A stretch of 32,269 nucleotides of DNA from Desulfobulbaceae bacterium (lineage in GTDB: Bacteria; Desulfobacterota; Desulfobulbia; Desulfobulbales; Desulfobulbaceae), in the NCBI GenBank assembly GCA_015484845.1, contig WFUT01000162.1, forward strand, positions 1 to 32,269, written 5' to 3'. Below are positions 1 through 10,296 of the stretch, piece by piece. A program made the translations under genes and the position numbers. The notes beneath the pieces were generated by a model. It was not told the origin of the DNA, made no database searches, and saw only the letters and a list, made by a program, of their open reading frames with translations. The first letter of the stretch is position 1. Every line of letters begins with the position of its first letter.

Positions 1-1
1 C

Positions 2-3000
2 GCGCAGGCCGAGAATGCGGGTCCGTCAACCTTTACCCTCACCTCCAGCGCGACGGTCGAGCCGTCTGCCAACCTGACGGTCTCCTACCGGGCAGCCAGC
101 GAGGTCGGTGACACGGCGACAGCCGGCAGTGACTACGTCTCCACCAGCAGCAGCGTTCCCTTTACGGGCACCAGTGGAGTGATCAGCGTCCCCCTCATCG
201 ACGACAGCAACGTGGAGGGGAACGAGACCTTCACCGTGACCCTGACTGGTGCAAGTGATTCCGATGTGACGGCCAGCGCCAGTGCCCGGGCCACCATAAC
301 CGATGATGATACGGCATCGCTTTCCATCGATGATGTCACTGTCTCCGAAGGAGATGGCACGGTGCAGTTTACGGTGAGTTCCGATCGGTACATCGAGAGC
401 AGTGCAACGGTAACCGTTGATTTTGCCACCCAGGACGACACCGCCGTTGCCGGGGAGGATTACACTGCCACCACTGGAAACCTTGCCATCAGTGATGGTG
501 ACCGGACCACATTTACGGTCCCCATTCTCGAAGACAGCCCTGCCATTGTCGAGGGAGATGAGACCTTCAACGTTCTTCTGAGCAATACGAGTGCCAACGC
601 CGGCATTGCCGACGGCACAGGAACAGCCACCATCACCGATAACGACGTTCCAGACATAAGCATCAGCGATGCAGCCGCCGTGGCAGAGGGTAATGGCACC
701 GACACCCCTGTCTCTTTTCTTGTGAGCAGTTCCTTGCCTGTGGCTACCAATGCGAGCCTCACTGTTACCTATGCTGTTTCCGCCGGCAAAACGGAGGCGG
801 ATGATTTCTCGGGTTCCACATCCGGGACTGTCACCATCAGCAACGGTTCCACGGCCACGATACCCTTGACCTATGTTGGTGATCGGATTGTGGAAACCGA
901 CGAACACTATACTGTCGAACTCAGCAATCCCGTTATCTCTTCCAGCAGCGTTGTCCCTGTCCTCCTGGATCCATCGGGAAGTGGCGTCATTCTGAATGAT
1001 GACAGTCCCCGGTTGACCATCGACGATGTTGCCAAGTCCGAAGGAGACAGTGGAACCACCACCATGACCTTCACTGTCACCAGTGACCTTCAGGTTGCCT
1101 CGGATGCCGCAGTGAATTTTGATTACGCTGTCAATGCTGTCGATACGGAGCCAGGGGACCTGAGCGGCACGCTGGCCGGATCCGTGACCCTGAGCGGTGG
1201 CAACACGGCGCAGATAGCGGTTGATGTGGCCGGCGATGTCACTGTCGAGCCCGACGAGACCTATACCGTTGATATCAGCAACCCCACCATCCCTTCAAGT
1301 ACTGCCGGCGCATCGATCGTCGACAGCTCCGGCCTGGGCACCATCCTCAACGACGACAGTTATACCGTGTCCATAGATGCCACCCTCAAATCGGCCCTTG
1401 AAGACATGGGGCCCCTTGTCTGGACCGTTACCTTGAGCAATCCCGTAGAGTGGCAGGTCGAGGTGCCATATACCTTCAATGCCGGCTCCGCGGATACTGC
1501 TCTCGAGGGTTCCGACTATACGGATGCGGCTTCTTCTCCCCTGGTTTTTGCACCCGGTACGACCTCGCAGGATATAACGATCAACCTCGTCAACGATACG
1601 GTCATCGAGCCCGACGAGACCTTTACCATTACATTGGATACGCCCAGTCCCGCCACATCCGGATCTCTCGGCAACCGGGTGGGAACAGGCGAGATACTCA
1701 ATGATGAACACCTGATCACCATGAGTGCGGGCTCGCAGGGTACCCTGTCCACCGCGTACGGTGGCGGTGCATCCATCTCCGACGGCACGACCACCGTGCA
1801 GGTGGATCATGAGGCAACCCCTGCCTTTGATGTCGCAATTACAGACACCTGTTTCCACATTGACGATCTCTCGGTTGACGGCGTCTCCCAGGGAGCCGTT
1901 TCCAGTTACACCTTTGCGCCAGTGACCACTGATCACAGTATAAGTGTGGATTTTGCCCGTAATACCTATACCATTACCGCCACTGTCCTTGGATCGCACG
2001 GTACCCTTACCCCGACCCAGACGGTCCCTTGCGGGAGTAGTGGTTATGCCTATATCGCCCAGGCCGAGTCCGGCTACCATATCTCGTGGCTGAAGGTCAA
2101 CGGTGCCGATGTCCCGGCCGCAGCCGGACAGGAGAGCTATACCTATACCTTCGGCACCATTACCTCGGACCAGACCATCGAGGTCGCCTATACCCAGTTG
2201 ATCACGGTAACGGAGGATTCGCCCTTTGGTGATATAACACCTGCCGCGGGCAAGGTTCCCATCGAGGTGAATTACGGCGATAACCTGACCTTTGATATAA
2301 CCGCCGCCTCGTCATGTCCCAACGGGCTTGGTCACGACGGCCAGGTCCACCATATTTCCGATGTCATTGTGGATGGCGCTTCCGTCCCCGGGGTAAAGGG
2401 GAGTGGCTTGACCACCTACAGCTATACTTTCAGCAATATAACCTCTGATCACAGCATCGAGGCCCTGTTCACCGCCTATATCGATATGACAGTGAACGGT
2501 AACGGCAGCACGGATCCCCTGGGGGTCACAACCACTGGCTCGCTGGAGGTTGATGCCCATGACAGTCCGACCATTACCGCGGTTCCGGACCCTGGCTTTC
2601 ATGTCTCTGCAGTGGAGATTGACGGAACGCCGGTGGGGCAGCCGGAGAGCTACACGTTCAGCGACATGTACGATGAAGACCATACCTACGAGGTCTGGTT
2701 CAGTATTGATACCTTTACCCTGAAGCCTGTTTCCAGGTTCGGCACCGTGTACGATACCGCAGCCCAGTCCGTGGTGGCAACGGACCGGGAAGTCTCCTAC
2801 CACGACACCAGCTCCTTTTACGTGGACCTGGACGACCCGGATCATTCGGTCATGGGTATCCTGATCGACAATATCTCCTATCCGATCCCTGCAGCCGGTG
2901 ACACGGTCACCTATCCTGCCTTCACCCTTATCAACAATGCAGATGATTATCTCGAGGTCAGGTTCACCAACGTCGAGGTCGGACACCGGCTTGAGGTTCA

Positions 3001-6000
3001 GGACTATGATACAAGCCCCATATCTGATGTCCCCCTTGATGCCAGGTTACGCCCGAAACCCGCGTCCCTGATGTTCGTTCTCGATGATTCGGGCAGTATG
3101 GACTGGGAATTCATCGTGCCGGGCAATGGGTTGTTCAATGGGAGGTATTATGTCTACAGCTATCCTTCCGTAGATGCGGCACGGGTGTATTCAAACAACA
3201 GTATCCAGGCCAATAGAGAACAGGATGAGTGGCGGTCCCAGTGGGCCGGGGTCAACAAGATGTTTTACAATCCTGACGTTGAGTATGTCCCCTGGCCGAC
3301 ATTTACCGGAACGCCCAGCTCAAACCTGCCGGCGGCGGACAGCTCCATCGCCGGGCAGGCCGATGGCCAGGCCCATGCCAATATCTACCGGCCGCGGTAT
3401 CATCCCTGGCACAGCCAGGACTGCACCGAGGCCCTGAACAAGGCCCTGGGCAAGACGCCGGATAACCTGGCCAACTGCAGCAACACTGAAACCTTTGATA
3501 TGGACGGTACCTTTCTTTCCCTGGACGGCGCAAGTGATGACCATGGCAATACCATCGGTACCGCGACCCCGGTCAGCCTGAATAACAGTTACACCGCTGA
3601 TCTGGAGACAGCGGGCGATCACGATGTGTTCAGGATCGAGCTCACCAGCCCCGGAGACCTCCTGGTGCGGACCCTGCGTACCTCAGAGTGTACCGACACA
3701 GAGGCCAGGATCCTTGATTCGTCGGGCAACACCTACAGGTATTCGGATTATGCTCCCTACAACCAGTACCTGGACAACCCCTATGCGGACGACTGCGGGT
3801 CTGATTCCCGGTGTGACCTGAGTTGCGGTCGCGACCAGGACCCCTACATCTTCCTGACCAATGTTCCCGCTGGCACCTACTACATCGATGTTCGTGGTTA
3901 CGGCAACAGAACCGGTACCTATATCCTTGACCTGGCCTTCACCGGCAGCAGCAATACATTTCCGAACCCGCCGCCACCCTCGAAGGGAATCATCAATGCC
4001 CATTATTTTACCTGGGAGGATGTCAACGGGAATGGTGTTATTGACTTCGTGGACAGCAACCACAACGGCCAGCTGGACGTCAATGAGACAGTGAACGAAA
4101 ATATCTGGCTGGTCAACCTGACCGACCCCATCGAGTATTACCGGGTTCTTGACAACAGCCAGAACGTGAGCGCGGCAAATCTTCAGCGCGTGGATGCGGC
4201 CTCGGTTCCCGCAACGGTGAAGACCTTTGCCTCGCCCACGGATCCGGACGCCTGGCGAAAGGAACGGCAGAACTGGGCCGACTGGTTCTCTTACTATCGC
4301 AAGAGGATTTATTCCGCCACCGCCGCTGTGGCCCGGGTAATCGCACGGATGGAAGATATCGAGGTCGGCTACCGGACCATCAACTACCGAAACGGTGGCT
4401 ATGAAAATGGCGGCTACGGGTTCAGCCAGTCCGTGCTGCCGGTCAAGGTTTCGGGTGTCGGCGATCAGACCAATCGCCTGCTCGAGATCCTCTATGATTT
4501 CCAGATTGGTCAAAAAGGCACGCCGTTACGTAACGGCCTCAACGCCGTGGGCCAGTATTATGACGACACCGATGGCGGTGCGGACGGCGGCATTGGCACC
4601 TCTCCCTTCCATGCCCGGGAGGATGGTGACGAGTGCAAGCAGGCTTTCACCATTGTCATGACCGACGGTTACTGGAACGGTGACAGTCCGGGCGTCGGCA
4701 ACGCCGACGGTGACAATGGCGCACCCTATGCCGATGGCTTCAGCAATACGCTGGCCGATGTCGCCATGCACTATTTTGAAAAAGATCTTTCGACCTTGGA
4801 TGACCTGGTTCCTGACGGCACCAACACCCACCAGCACATGATAACCTATACCGTGGCCTTCGGGGTCAACGGGACCTTGAACCCGGACGACTATGATTTC
4901 AAAAACGGTGTCTATCCCGACTGGCCCAATCCGACCTCCAGCGATGAGGCCCGTGTCGATGATCTCTGGCATGCGGCGGTCAACGGTCACGGCAAGTACA
5001 TGAACGCGGCCCGGCCTGATGAACTGGTTGCCTCGCTGCTGGATATCATGACCGATATCGGCAGTCGCATCGGCTCGGGAGCGTCGGTCTCTGTCAACGG
5101 CGACGAGATGTATGAAAACGTCAACGGCCAGGTCCGCATGTTCCAGACCACCTACAACTCCGGCGACTGGCATGGTGACCTGAGGGCCTACCAGCTGAAC
5201 ACCACCACCGGCGAGGTACTCAAGAACAGTCCTGTCTGGTCGGCGGAGGAGAAGCTGCGTAACCTGCTCATGACGAGCGGTCCCGACGCCCGGATCATCG
5301 CCACCTATGACGGCCACAAGGGTGTACCATTCCGCTGGCTGGACGGCTATGGCAATCCGTACCTGGCGGCATGGCAGCAGAAGATGCTGCAACCCTACTT
5401 TGCCCAGTCGCTGACAGCTGAAGACATGTTGAACTATCTCCGCGGCGATGCCAGCAATGAGGGAAGCCTCAGGGGGCGGGACCCGCAGCATCCACTGGGT
5501 GATTTCGTCCATTCCCAGGCCCGCTTTGAAGATGGCATCCTTTACGTGGGCGGCAACGATGGTATGCTGCATGCCTTCTCGGCCACCGATGCGAACGGAG
5601 GCGAGGAGCTCTTCGCCTACGTGCCTGGCCTGGTATACCAGAACCTGCGGGAGCTCGGTGATCCGCTCTATGGTCACAAGTTCTATGTGGACAACACTCC
5701 CTATACAAAGAAGATCGGCGATACAACGCTGCTGGTCGGCGGCCTCGGCAAGGGTGGCAAGGGGTATTATTGCCTTAATATCACCGACGCCGGTTCCATC
5801 AGCAGTGAGGCGGACCTGGCCTCCCGTGTCCTGTGGGAATACCCGGCCCCTCCGGCCACCCTGGTGTCCGGAACCACCTTCACCTTCTCCAGTGGTACCG
5901 GCACCAACGGCGCCGACGAGATCAGGGACAGCGCCCACGGTTTCACTGCTGCCAATGGTTTCGAGGTCGGCAGATGGATCACGGTCATCGGCGCCAATTA

Positions 6001-7759
6001 CAACGATGGCAGCAACTCCGGCAGTAATGACGGCACGTACCGGATCAAGGCCGTGGCCGGGGATGGCAGTGCCATCGAGCTTGAGGCCGGCAGCCTGATC
6101 AATGGCTACGGTGACGGCGAGGATATCACCATTACAGCGGCAACCAGTGACCGTGACATGGGATATTCCTTCAGCAAGGCCTATATCGTGAAAACATACG
6201 ACTCCACCATCAATGCCGGCACAGATCTGGAGGGATACGTGGTCATCTTCGGCAATGGCTATTCCAGCGAAAACGGAAACGCTGTTCTCTATATTCTCAA
6301 TCCCCTGGATGGCAGTGTGATCAAAAAGATCAAGACCCGTGTCGGGCCGTTCAATGGCCTGTCGACTCCCAAGATCGTTGACGTGAACAATGATCTGAAG
6401 GCTGATTATGTCTATGCCGGCGATCTGCTCGGTAACATGTGGAAGTTCGATCTCACCAGCAGCGACCACGCAGACTGGCAGGTCGCCTTCTGTGACAATG
6501 CCAGCCCGACCGATCACTGCAAGGACACCGACGACCTGGATGACACCGATGATCCGGTCCCTTCGTTCACCGCCGAACCCCTGTTCGGCGGCCTGGCCAA
6601 CCAGGCCATCACCGGGGCCCCGGATGTCATGTTCCACCGCGGTGGTCCGGGGTACATGGTAATCTTTGGTACTGGTAAATATATTGGCGAGCCGGATCTC
6701 ACCAATTTTGCGGTGCAGTCCCTCTATGGCATATGGGACTGGGCCCCGGACAACACGGATGACGGATATAATGGTGTCCGGGTGGATACGGTGACAACCC
6801 CGTCCGTGGCTACCCTGTCCAACTGGCCGGAAACCGATACCAGTGGAGGCCAGGCGACCCATACCCTGTTGAAACAGGTCATCCGGGTCGAGGGCGTGAT
6901 AACCGAGGATACGGACGGAGACGGTCATCTGGATGTCGACGAGGATCTTAACAAGAATGGTGTCCTTGATCCTGGTGAGGATGTGGACGGAGATGGCCGC
7001 CTGGATGTGGAAGAGGATTCCAACGGGAACAAGGAGATCGATACTTATTCCTACTATCGTATACCTTCCAACTACAAGGGCGACTGGGACACCATTGCGA
7101 CAAAGGATCTGCCCCCGGGCCACCGTTTTTACAACCGGGATCTCAACGGTGACGGCTCTGTCGACGATCATGACAGGATTCCGGTGGCCAACGTGGGGTG
7201 GTACTTTGACCTGCCCGGTAAGCTCGATCTGGTGGGTGACGGGCAGGACAATGACAAGGACGGTCTTGTCGATGAAGATGATAATGGCGACGATATCATT
7301 GATGAGCGTATGCCGGGCGAGCGGGTGGTCAGTGATACCATTATCCGCGATGGCAAGGCGATCATGATCTCCTTTGGTGTCACCGGCACCCGGTGTAATG
7401 CCGGCGCCTACTCCTTTGTCAATGAACGTGACCCGGACACCGGTGGCATGCTGGAACAGCCCGCCTTTGATGTCGATGGTGACGGCGAGGTCAATGGCAA
7501 TGATGCCTACTATATTCGGGTCAACGAGGATGTGAATGGAGACGGGAAAATTGACGATAACGATGTTGTCCGTGGTGTGCCGACGGACAAGTCATACGAG
7601 GGGCGGCTCCATAACCCGGCTATCCTGCGTGAGAGCACGCAGTCAGGAGACGATCACCCGGAAGAGACCAAGTACTTCAGTTCTTCTGGCGGAACCATCG
7701 AGACCCTGACTGAACGGGCGGAGCGTCGAGGTGTCTATTTCTGGCAGCAGGTGGAGTAG
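2..7759 (+). CDS. PilY1-like type IV pilus tip adhesin, 5' partial
   Basis: The reading frame is open to the left edge, so the true start is outside; about 2585 residues are visible. In order: five Calx-beta repeats (about 2-1710), each ending in a (D/N)D(D/N) turn; five repeats of about 80 residues resembling InlB-B-type bacterial repeats (about 1711-2960); a von Willebrand A-type region opening with a DDSGS MIDAS motif at 3083-3097; the YNPDVEYVPWP segment typical of PilY1; a pre-peptidase C-terminal (PPC)-like domain at about 3580-3950; a Ca-loop segment at 4018-4090; the rest of the vWA fold (WADWFSYYR, then FTIVMTDGYW near 4650); and the PilY1 beta-propeller from about 5490, with a DVNNDLKAD calcium loop at 6380. 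Further DxDGDG loops fall at about 6910-7050, 7140-7310 and 7470-7570. PilY1 proteins cap or prime type IV pili and bind surfaces in a Ca-dependent way. Minor pilin genes would be expected to the left. Confidence 0.93.
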   Translation, partial: AQAENAGPSTFTLTSSATVEPSANLTVSYRAASEVGDTATAGSDYVSTSSSVPFTGTSGVISVPLIDDSNVEGNETFTVTLTGASDSDVTASASARATITDDDTASLSIDDVTVSEGDGTVQFTVSSDRYIESSATVTVDFATQDDTAVAGEDYTATTGNLAISDGDRTTFTVPILEDSPAIVEGDETFNVLLSNTSANAGIADGTGTATITDNDVPDISISDAAAVAEGNGTDTPVSFLVSSSLPVATNASLTVTYAVSAGKTEADDFSGSTSGTVTISNGSTATIPLTYVGDRIVETDEHYTVELSNPVISSSSVVPVLLDPSGSGVILNDDSPRLTIDDVAKSEGDSGTTTMTFTVTSDLQVASDAAVNFDYAVNAVDTEPGDLSGTLAGSVTLSGGNTAQIAVDVAGDVTVEPDETYTVDISNPTIPSSTAGASIVDSSGLGTILNDDSYTVSIDATLKSALEDMGPLVWTVTLSNPVEWQVEVPYTFNAGSADTALEGSDYTDAASSPLVFAPGTTSQDITINLVNDTVIEPDETFTITLDTPSPATSGSLGNRVGTGEILNDEHLITMSAGSQGTLSTAYGGGASISDGTTTVQVDHEATPAFDVAITDTCFHIDDLSVDGVSQGAVSSYTFAPVTTDHSISVDFARNTYTITATVLGSHGTLTPTQTVPCGSSGYAYIAQAESGYHISWLKVNGADVPAAAGQESYTYTFGTITSDQTIEVAYTQLITVTEDSPFGDITPAAGKVPIEVNYGDNLTFDITAASSCPNGLGHDGQVHHISDVIVDGASVPGVKGSGLTTYSYTFSNITSDHSIEALFTAYIDMTVNGNGSTDPLGVTTTGSLEVDAHDSPTITAVPDPGFHVSAVEIDGTPVGQPESYTFSDMYDEDHTYEVWFSIDTFTLKPVSRFGTVYDTAAQSVVATDREVSYHDTSSFYVDLDDPDHSVMGILIDNISYPIPAAGDTVTYPAFTLINNADDYLEVRFTNVEVGHRLEVQDYDTSPISDVPLDARLRPKPASLMFVLDDSGSMDWEFIVPGNGLFNGRYYVYSYPSVDAARVYSNNSIQANREQDEWRSQWAGVNKMFYNPDVEYVPWPTFTGTPSSNLPAADSSIAGQADGQAHANIYRPRYHPWHSQDCTEALNKALGKTPDNLANCSNTETFDMDGTFLSLDGASDDHGNTIGTATPVSLNNSYTADLETAGDHDVFRIELTSPGDLLVRTLRTSECTDTEARILDSSGNTYRYSDYAPYNQYLDNPYADDCGSDSRCDLSCGRDQDPYIFLTNVPAGTYYIDVRGYGNRTGTYILDLAFTGSSNTFPNPPPPSKGIINAHYFTWEDVNGNGVIDFVDSNHNGQLDVNETVNENIWLVNLTDPIEYYRVLDNSQNVSAANLQRVDAASVPATVKTFASPTDPDAWRKERQNWADWFSYYRKRIYSATAAVARVIARMEDIEVGYRTINYRNGGYENGGYGFSQSVLPVKVSGVGDQTNRLLEILYDFQIGQKGTPLRNGLNAVGQYYDDTDGGADGGIGTSPFHAREDGDECKQAFTIVMTDGYWNGDSPGVGNADGDNGAPYADGFSNTLADVAMHYFEKDLSTLDDLVPDGTNTHQHMITYTVAFGVNGTLNPDDYDFKNGVYPDWPNPTSSDEARVDDLWHAAVNGHGKYMNAARPDELVASLLDIMTDIGSRIGSGASVSVNGDEMYENVNGQVRMFQTTYNSGDWHGDLRAYQLNTTTGEVLKNSPVWSAEEKLRNLLMTSGPDARIIATYDGHKGVPFRWLDGYGNPYLAAWQQKMLQPYFAQSLTAEDMLNYLRGDASNEGSLRGRDPQHPLGDFVHSQARFEDGILYVGGNDGMLHAFSATDANGGEELFAYVPGLVYQNLRELGDPLYGHKFYVDNTPYTKKIGDTTLLVGGLGKGGKGYYCLNITDAGSISSEADLASRVLWEYPAPPATLVSGTTFTFSSGTGTNGADEIRDSAHGFTAANGFEVGRWITVIGANYNDGSNSGSNDGTYRIKAVAGDGSAIELEAGSLINGYGDGEDITITAATSDRDMGYSFSKAYIVKTYDSTINAGTDLEGYVVIFGNGYSSENGNAVLYILNPLDGSVIKKIKTRVGPFNGLSTPKIVDVNNDLKADYVYAGDLLGNMWKFDLTSSDHADWQVAFCDNASPTDHCKDTDDLDDTDDPVPSFTAEPLFGGLANQAITGAPDVMFHRGGPGYMVIFGTGKYIGEPDLTNFAVQSLYGIWDWAPDNTDDGYNGVRVDTVTTPSVATLSNWPETDTSGGQATHTLLKQVIRVEGVITEDTDGDGHLDVDEDLNKNGVLDPGEDVDGDGRLDVEEDSNGNKEIDTYSYYRIPSNYKGDWDTIATKDLPPGHRFYNRDLNGDGSVDDHDRIPVANVGWYFDLPGKLDLVGDGQDNDKDGLVDEDDNGDDIIDERMPGERVVSDTIIRDGKAIMISFGVTGTRCNAGAYSFVNERDPDTGGMLEQPAFDVDGDGEVNGNDAYYIRVNEDVNGDGKIDDNDVVRGVPTDKSYEGRLHNPAILRESTQSGDDHPEETKYFSSSGGTIETLTERAERRGVYFWQQVE

Positions 7760-7885
7760 TTGGCGGCCGGCCAGATTTCGTCGCAGGGAAACAGGTCGGC
7801 TTGGCCCCTGGTTCCCTGGCGGCAGGCCCCGACCCGTTGGAACCTTATCGGAAAGCAGAACGAGTCTAACCATGAGAGGTGGTTC

Positions 7886-8296
7886 ATGAAGCGATACACA
7901 TTGTTTTCGATCCTGGTCCTGGCAGTGGCAATGACCATGGCCTGGCAGGGGCTCCTGCCACAGGCCGGTTATGGCAGGGATGGGGGAGGAACGCATCCTG
8001 TCCTGCGCAGGGGATGGGTCGATCAGATCGATGCCGGAACACTGGTTATTGATGACATGTCCTACCGCACCACGAAAAAAACCCGTTATTATGGCAGGAA
8101 TGGCAAGGAGTGCGGTCTTTCCGCTTTCCGGGTTGGTCAATTTGTCGGTTTTCTTTCGGAACAGAGTCTGCTGACCGATGTCTACCTTCTCAAACCCGGG
8201 AAAGAGGATATGCGGACCGAGGTCAGGACGCCTTCGCGGGCCAAGCAGCCCAAAAATACAGAGATCATCCTCCAGGATGGCGTCTGGCGTAACTAG
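7886..8296 (+). CDS. small secreted protein, possible PilY2-like
   Basis: A protein of 136 residues starting MKRYTLF. It has a clear signal peptide (hydrophobic residues 4-20) and a mature part of mostly beta-type sequence containing WVDQIDAGTLVIDDMSYR. The start is chosen because GAGAGGTGG lies just upstream and a signal peptide begins exactly there; a longer in-frame start at 7760 would put the signal peptide internally. It follows the PilY1-like gene by 126 bases on the same strand. In Pseudomonas a small secreted protein, PilY2, follows pilY1 and has a similar size and layout, so a PilY2-like role in pilus assembly is a reasonable guess from position and architecture. I could not establish homology by eye. 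Confidence 0.72.
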   Translation: MKRYTLFSILVLAVAMTMAWQGLLPQAGYGRDGGGTHPVLRRGWVDQIDAGTLVIDDMSYRTTKKTRYYGRNGKECGLSAFRVGQFVGFLSEQSLLTDVYLLKPGKEDMRTEVRTPSRAKQPKNTEIILQDGVWRN

Positions 8297-8396
8297 ATAG
8301 ACGATGACGCAGTTGACGCCCCGGGCGGGATTATGTTCAGGTGTCTCCGGCCGGGGTGACGCATTCCATGCGCCGGGCGCGACCGCGTAATGATGG

Positions 8397-8428
8397 GGCA
8401 ACCCCTGAAGGTCTCTTCAGGGGTTGCC
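8397..8428 (+). terminator. hairpin terminator after the PilY1 pair
   Basis: GGCAACCCCTGAA (8397-8409) pairs perfectly with TTCAGGGGTTGCC (8416-8428) around a six-base loop, giving a 13-bp stem. It lies 100 bases after the stop of the small secreted protein. There is no immediate T-run, so it may be a Rho-assisted or processing hairpin rather than a classic intrinsic terminator. Confidence 0.65.
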
Positions 8429-8605
8429 TCCTCGTTACGCAATGCGTACGTTAGCCTTTTTCGCGTTCCTCTGTGCTCTGTAGATTGTCAGGTTCACTGC
8501 GGTCTTGTCCCTGAAAATGTGAAAATGGCAGGGGTTGTTCTGCCGCTGCTGCGCACGTCTGCCCCGGCCGCGGAATTTTCGCCGTTTTCTTCGTTCCTTT
8601 CCTGT

Positions 8606-8642
8606 CCGGTTATGCAGTGTGACCAGCGGCCTGCATAACCGG
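8606..8642. promoter_or_regulatory. 12-bp perfect stem-loop upstream of sat
   Basis: CCGGTTATGCAG (8606-8617) is perfectly complementary to CTGCATAACCGG (8631-8642), with a 13-base loop. It sits about 105 bases before the candidate sat -35 box and has no T-run on either strand. It could be an operator-like palindrome, a transcript end or an RNA element; the sequence does not decide between these. Confidence 0.5.
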
Positions 8643-8747
8643 ATACCTCTTTCCGGCAGAGCCGTCCCTCCGGATACCATCACCATTCCCTCTCTCCATT
8701 CATGAAATTTATGGATTGCTTCGATCGGGCAGATAAGGTTTTTTTCC

Positions 8748-8777
8748 TTGACTTCTCACAGTACGGGTCTATATATA
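8748..8777 (+). promoter_or_regulatory. sigma70-type promoter for sat
   Basis: TTGACT (8748-8753) is followed by a TATATATATTA run starting at 8770. TATATA at 8770 or 8772 gives spacers of 16 or 18 bases. A T-rich tract lies just upstream. Transcription would begin near 8785 and leave a leader of roughly 130 bases before the sat start. Confidence 0.65.
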
Positions 8778-8913
8778 TTACTGTTTTTTTCTGAATACCG
8801 ATTCAGTTGGTTTGCTGTCGGTAAGGCGTAGCCGGGGAGCGGGAATCCCTCCGGAAGTTACGTACGTAGGTTATCTCTTTATTTCGGTAATTTAACACAA
8901 GAGAGGGAAAGTT

Positions 8914-10194
8914 ATGGCAAAGTTGGTTGAACCGCATGGTGGTAAAGGTCTTGTCTGTGCCCTGCTGCACGGTAGTGAGCTGGAGGCAGAGAAGGAAAAG
9001 GCGGCAGGTCTGAAAAAAGTGCAGGTCAGTGCCCGCGCCAAGGGTGACCTGATCATGATGGGTATCGGCGGATTCTCCCCCCTGAGCGGTTTCATGGGCC
9101 GTGACGACTGGAAGGGCGTCTGCGAGAATTTCCAGCTCGCCGACGGCACCTTCTGGCCTGTGCCGATCACCCTGGATATCTCCAAGGAAGATGCCGACGC
9201 CATCTCTGCCGGTGACGAGATCGCCCTTGAGGCAGACGGCGAGATCATGGCCACCATGAAGGTCACCGAGAAGTACGAGATGACCGAAGCCGACAAGAGG
9301 TGGGAGTGCGAGAAGGTCTTCAAGGGCGAGGGCGAGGACTCTGCCGATGACAAGTTCTGGGAGATCGCCATGGAGGATCATCCCGGTGTCATCATGGTCA
9401 TGAACCAGAAGGAGTACAACATCGCCGGCCCGGTCAAGGTCCTGTCCCAGGGCGAGTATCCGAACGAGTACCCCGGTGTTTACCTGACCCCGGCCGAGAC
9501 CCGCGCCATGTTCGAGGAGAGGGGCTGGAGCAATGTTGCCGCCCTGCAGCTGCGCAACCCCATGCACCGTTCCCACGAGTTCCTGGCCAAGATCGCCATC
9601 GAGGTCTGTGACGGTGTCCTGATCCATTCCCTGATCGGTAACCTGAAGCCCGGCGATATCCCGGCCGATGTCCGTGTAAAGGCCATCGAGATCCTGATCG
9701 ACAACTACTTTGTCAAGGACAACGTCATCAACGCCGGCTACCCGCTGGACATGCGGTATGCCGGTCCCCGTGAAGGCCTGCTCCATGCCACCTTCCGCCA
9801 GAACTACGGTATCAACAACATGCTGATCGGCCGTGACCATGCCGGTGTCGGCGACTTCTACGGCCTGTTCGAGGCCCAGGAGATCTTTGACCGCATCCCC
9901 ACCACCGGTGATCCGGGCAAGGACCTGCAGTGCAAGCCCATGAAGATCGACTGGACCTTCTACTGCCATAAGTGCGACGGCATGGCCTCCATGCGCACCT
10001 GCCCGCACAGCAAGGAGGACCGCGTCATCCTGTCCGGTACCAAGCTGCGCAAGGCCCTGTCCGAGGGTGGCGATATTCCGGATCACTTCGGTCGTGACGA
10101 GGTCCTGGAGCATCTCAAGAAGTACTATGCCGGCCTGACCGAGAAGGTCGAGGTCAAGATGCAGAAGGCGGCTTCCGGTGCAGACATGAAGTAA
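8914..10194 (+). CDS. sat: ATP sulfurylase (sulfate adenylyltransferase), dissimilatory type
   Basis: A full-length enzyme of 426 residues that makes adenosine 5'-phosphosulfate and pyrophosphate from ATP and sulfate in the cytoplasm. This is the activating step of sulfate reduction, or the ATP-forming step when run backwards in sulfur oxidation or disproportionation. Nucleotide and sulfate binding motifs are intact: [10 protein letters not shown] at 212-221 and IGRDHAG at 305-311. A C-terminal cysteine group (CHKC at 351-354, C363, H365) matches the zinc-binding site of homomeric sulfate-reducer and archaeal enzymes. The start follows GAGAGGG. Codon choice is strongly biased to C- and G-ending codons, as expected for a highly expressed gene. 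It stands alone between its own promoter and a strong terminator; aprAB and qmo genes are not in the window. Confidence 0.97.
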   Translation: MAKLVEPHGGKGLVCALLHGSELEAEKEKAAGLKKVQVSARAKGDLIMMGIGGFSPLSGFMGRDDWKGVCENFQLADGTFWPVPITLDISKEDADAISAGDEIALEADGEIMATMKVTEKYEMTEADKRWECEKVFKGEGEDSADDKFWEIAMEDHPGVIMVMNQKEYNIAGPVKVLSQGEYPNEYPGVYLTPAETRAMFEERGWSNVAALQLRNPMHRSHEFLAKIAIEVCDGVLIHSLIGNLKPGDIPADVRVKAIEILIDNYFVKDNVINAGYPLDMRYAGPREGLLHATFRQNYGINNMLIGRDHAGVGDFYGLFEAQEIFDRIPTTGDPGKDLQCKPMKIDWTFYCHKCDGMASMRTCPHSKEDRVILSGTKLRKALSEGGDIPDHFGRDEVLEHLKKYYAGLTEKVEVKMQKAASGADMK

Positions 10195-10220
10195 TCTCCG
10201 CCTGCAAGCGTTGATGTATC

Positions 10221-10250
10221 GAGGAGGCACCCTGGGTGCCTCCTTTTTTA
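10221..10250 (+). terminator. intrinsic terminator of sat
   Basis: GGAGGCACCC (10223-10232) and GGGTGCCTCC (10234-10243) form a GC-rich hairpin followed by TTTTTTA. It lies 27 bases after the sat stop codon, so sat is probably a single-gene transcript. Confidence 0.92.
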
Positions 10251-10296
10251 TTGCCGGATCGGCCTTTTTGAGTTTCAGCAGGGAGGACAAGGAAAG

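Larger units (their letters stand above)
8297..8747. other. non-coding gap upstream of sat promoter
   Basis: No convincing gene is seen. The stretch holds two perfect hairpins (annotated separately) and a T-rich tract from about 8739 that leads into the sat promoter. CCGGATACC occurs twice, at about 8639 and 8672. Short open frames here lack ribosome binding sites and family resemblance. Confidence 0.6.

Noticed and set aside
4526-7171. 881-residue minus-strand open frame
   Set aside because: Antisense shadow of the PilY1 propeller region, with no recognisable motif or start signal.
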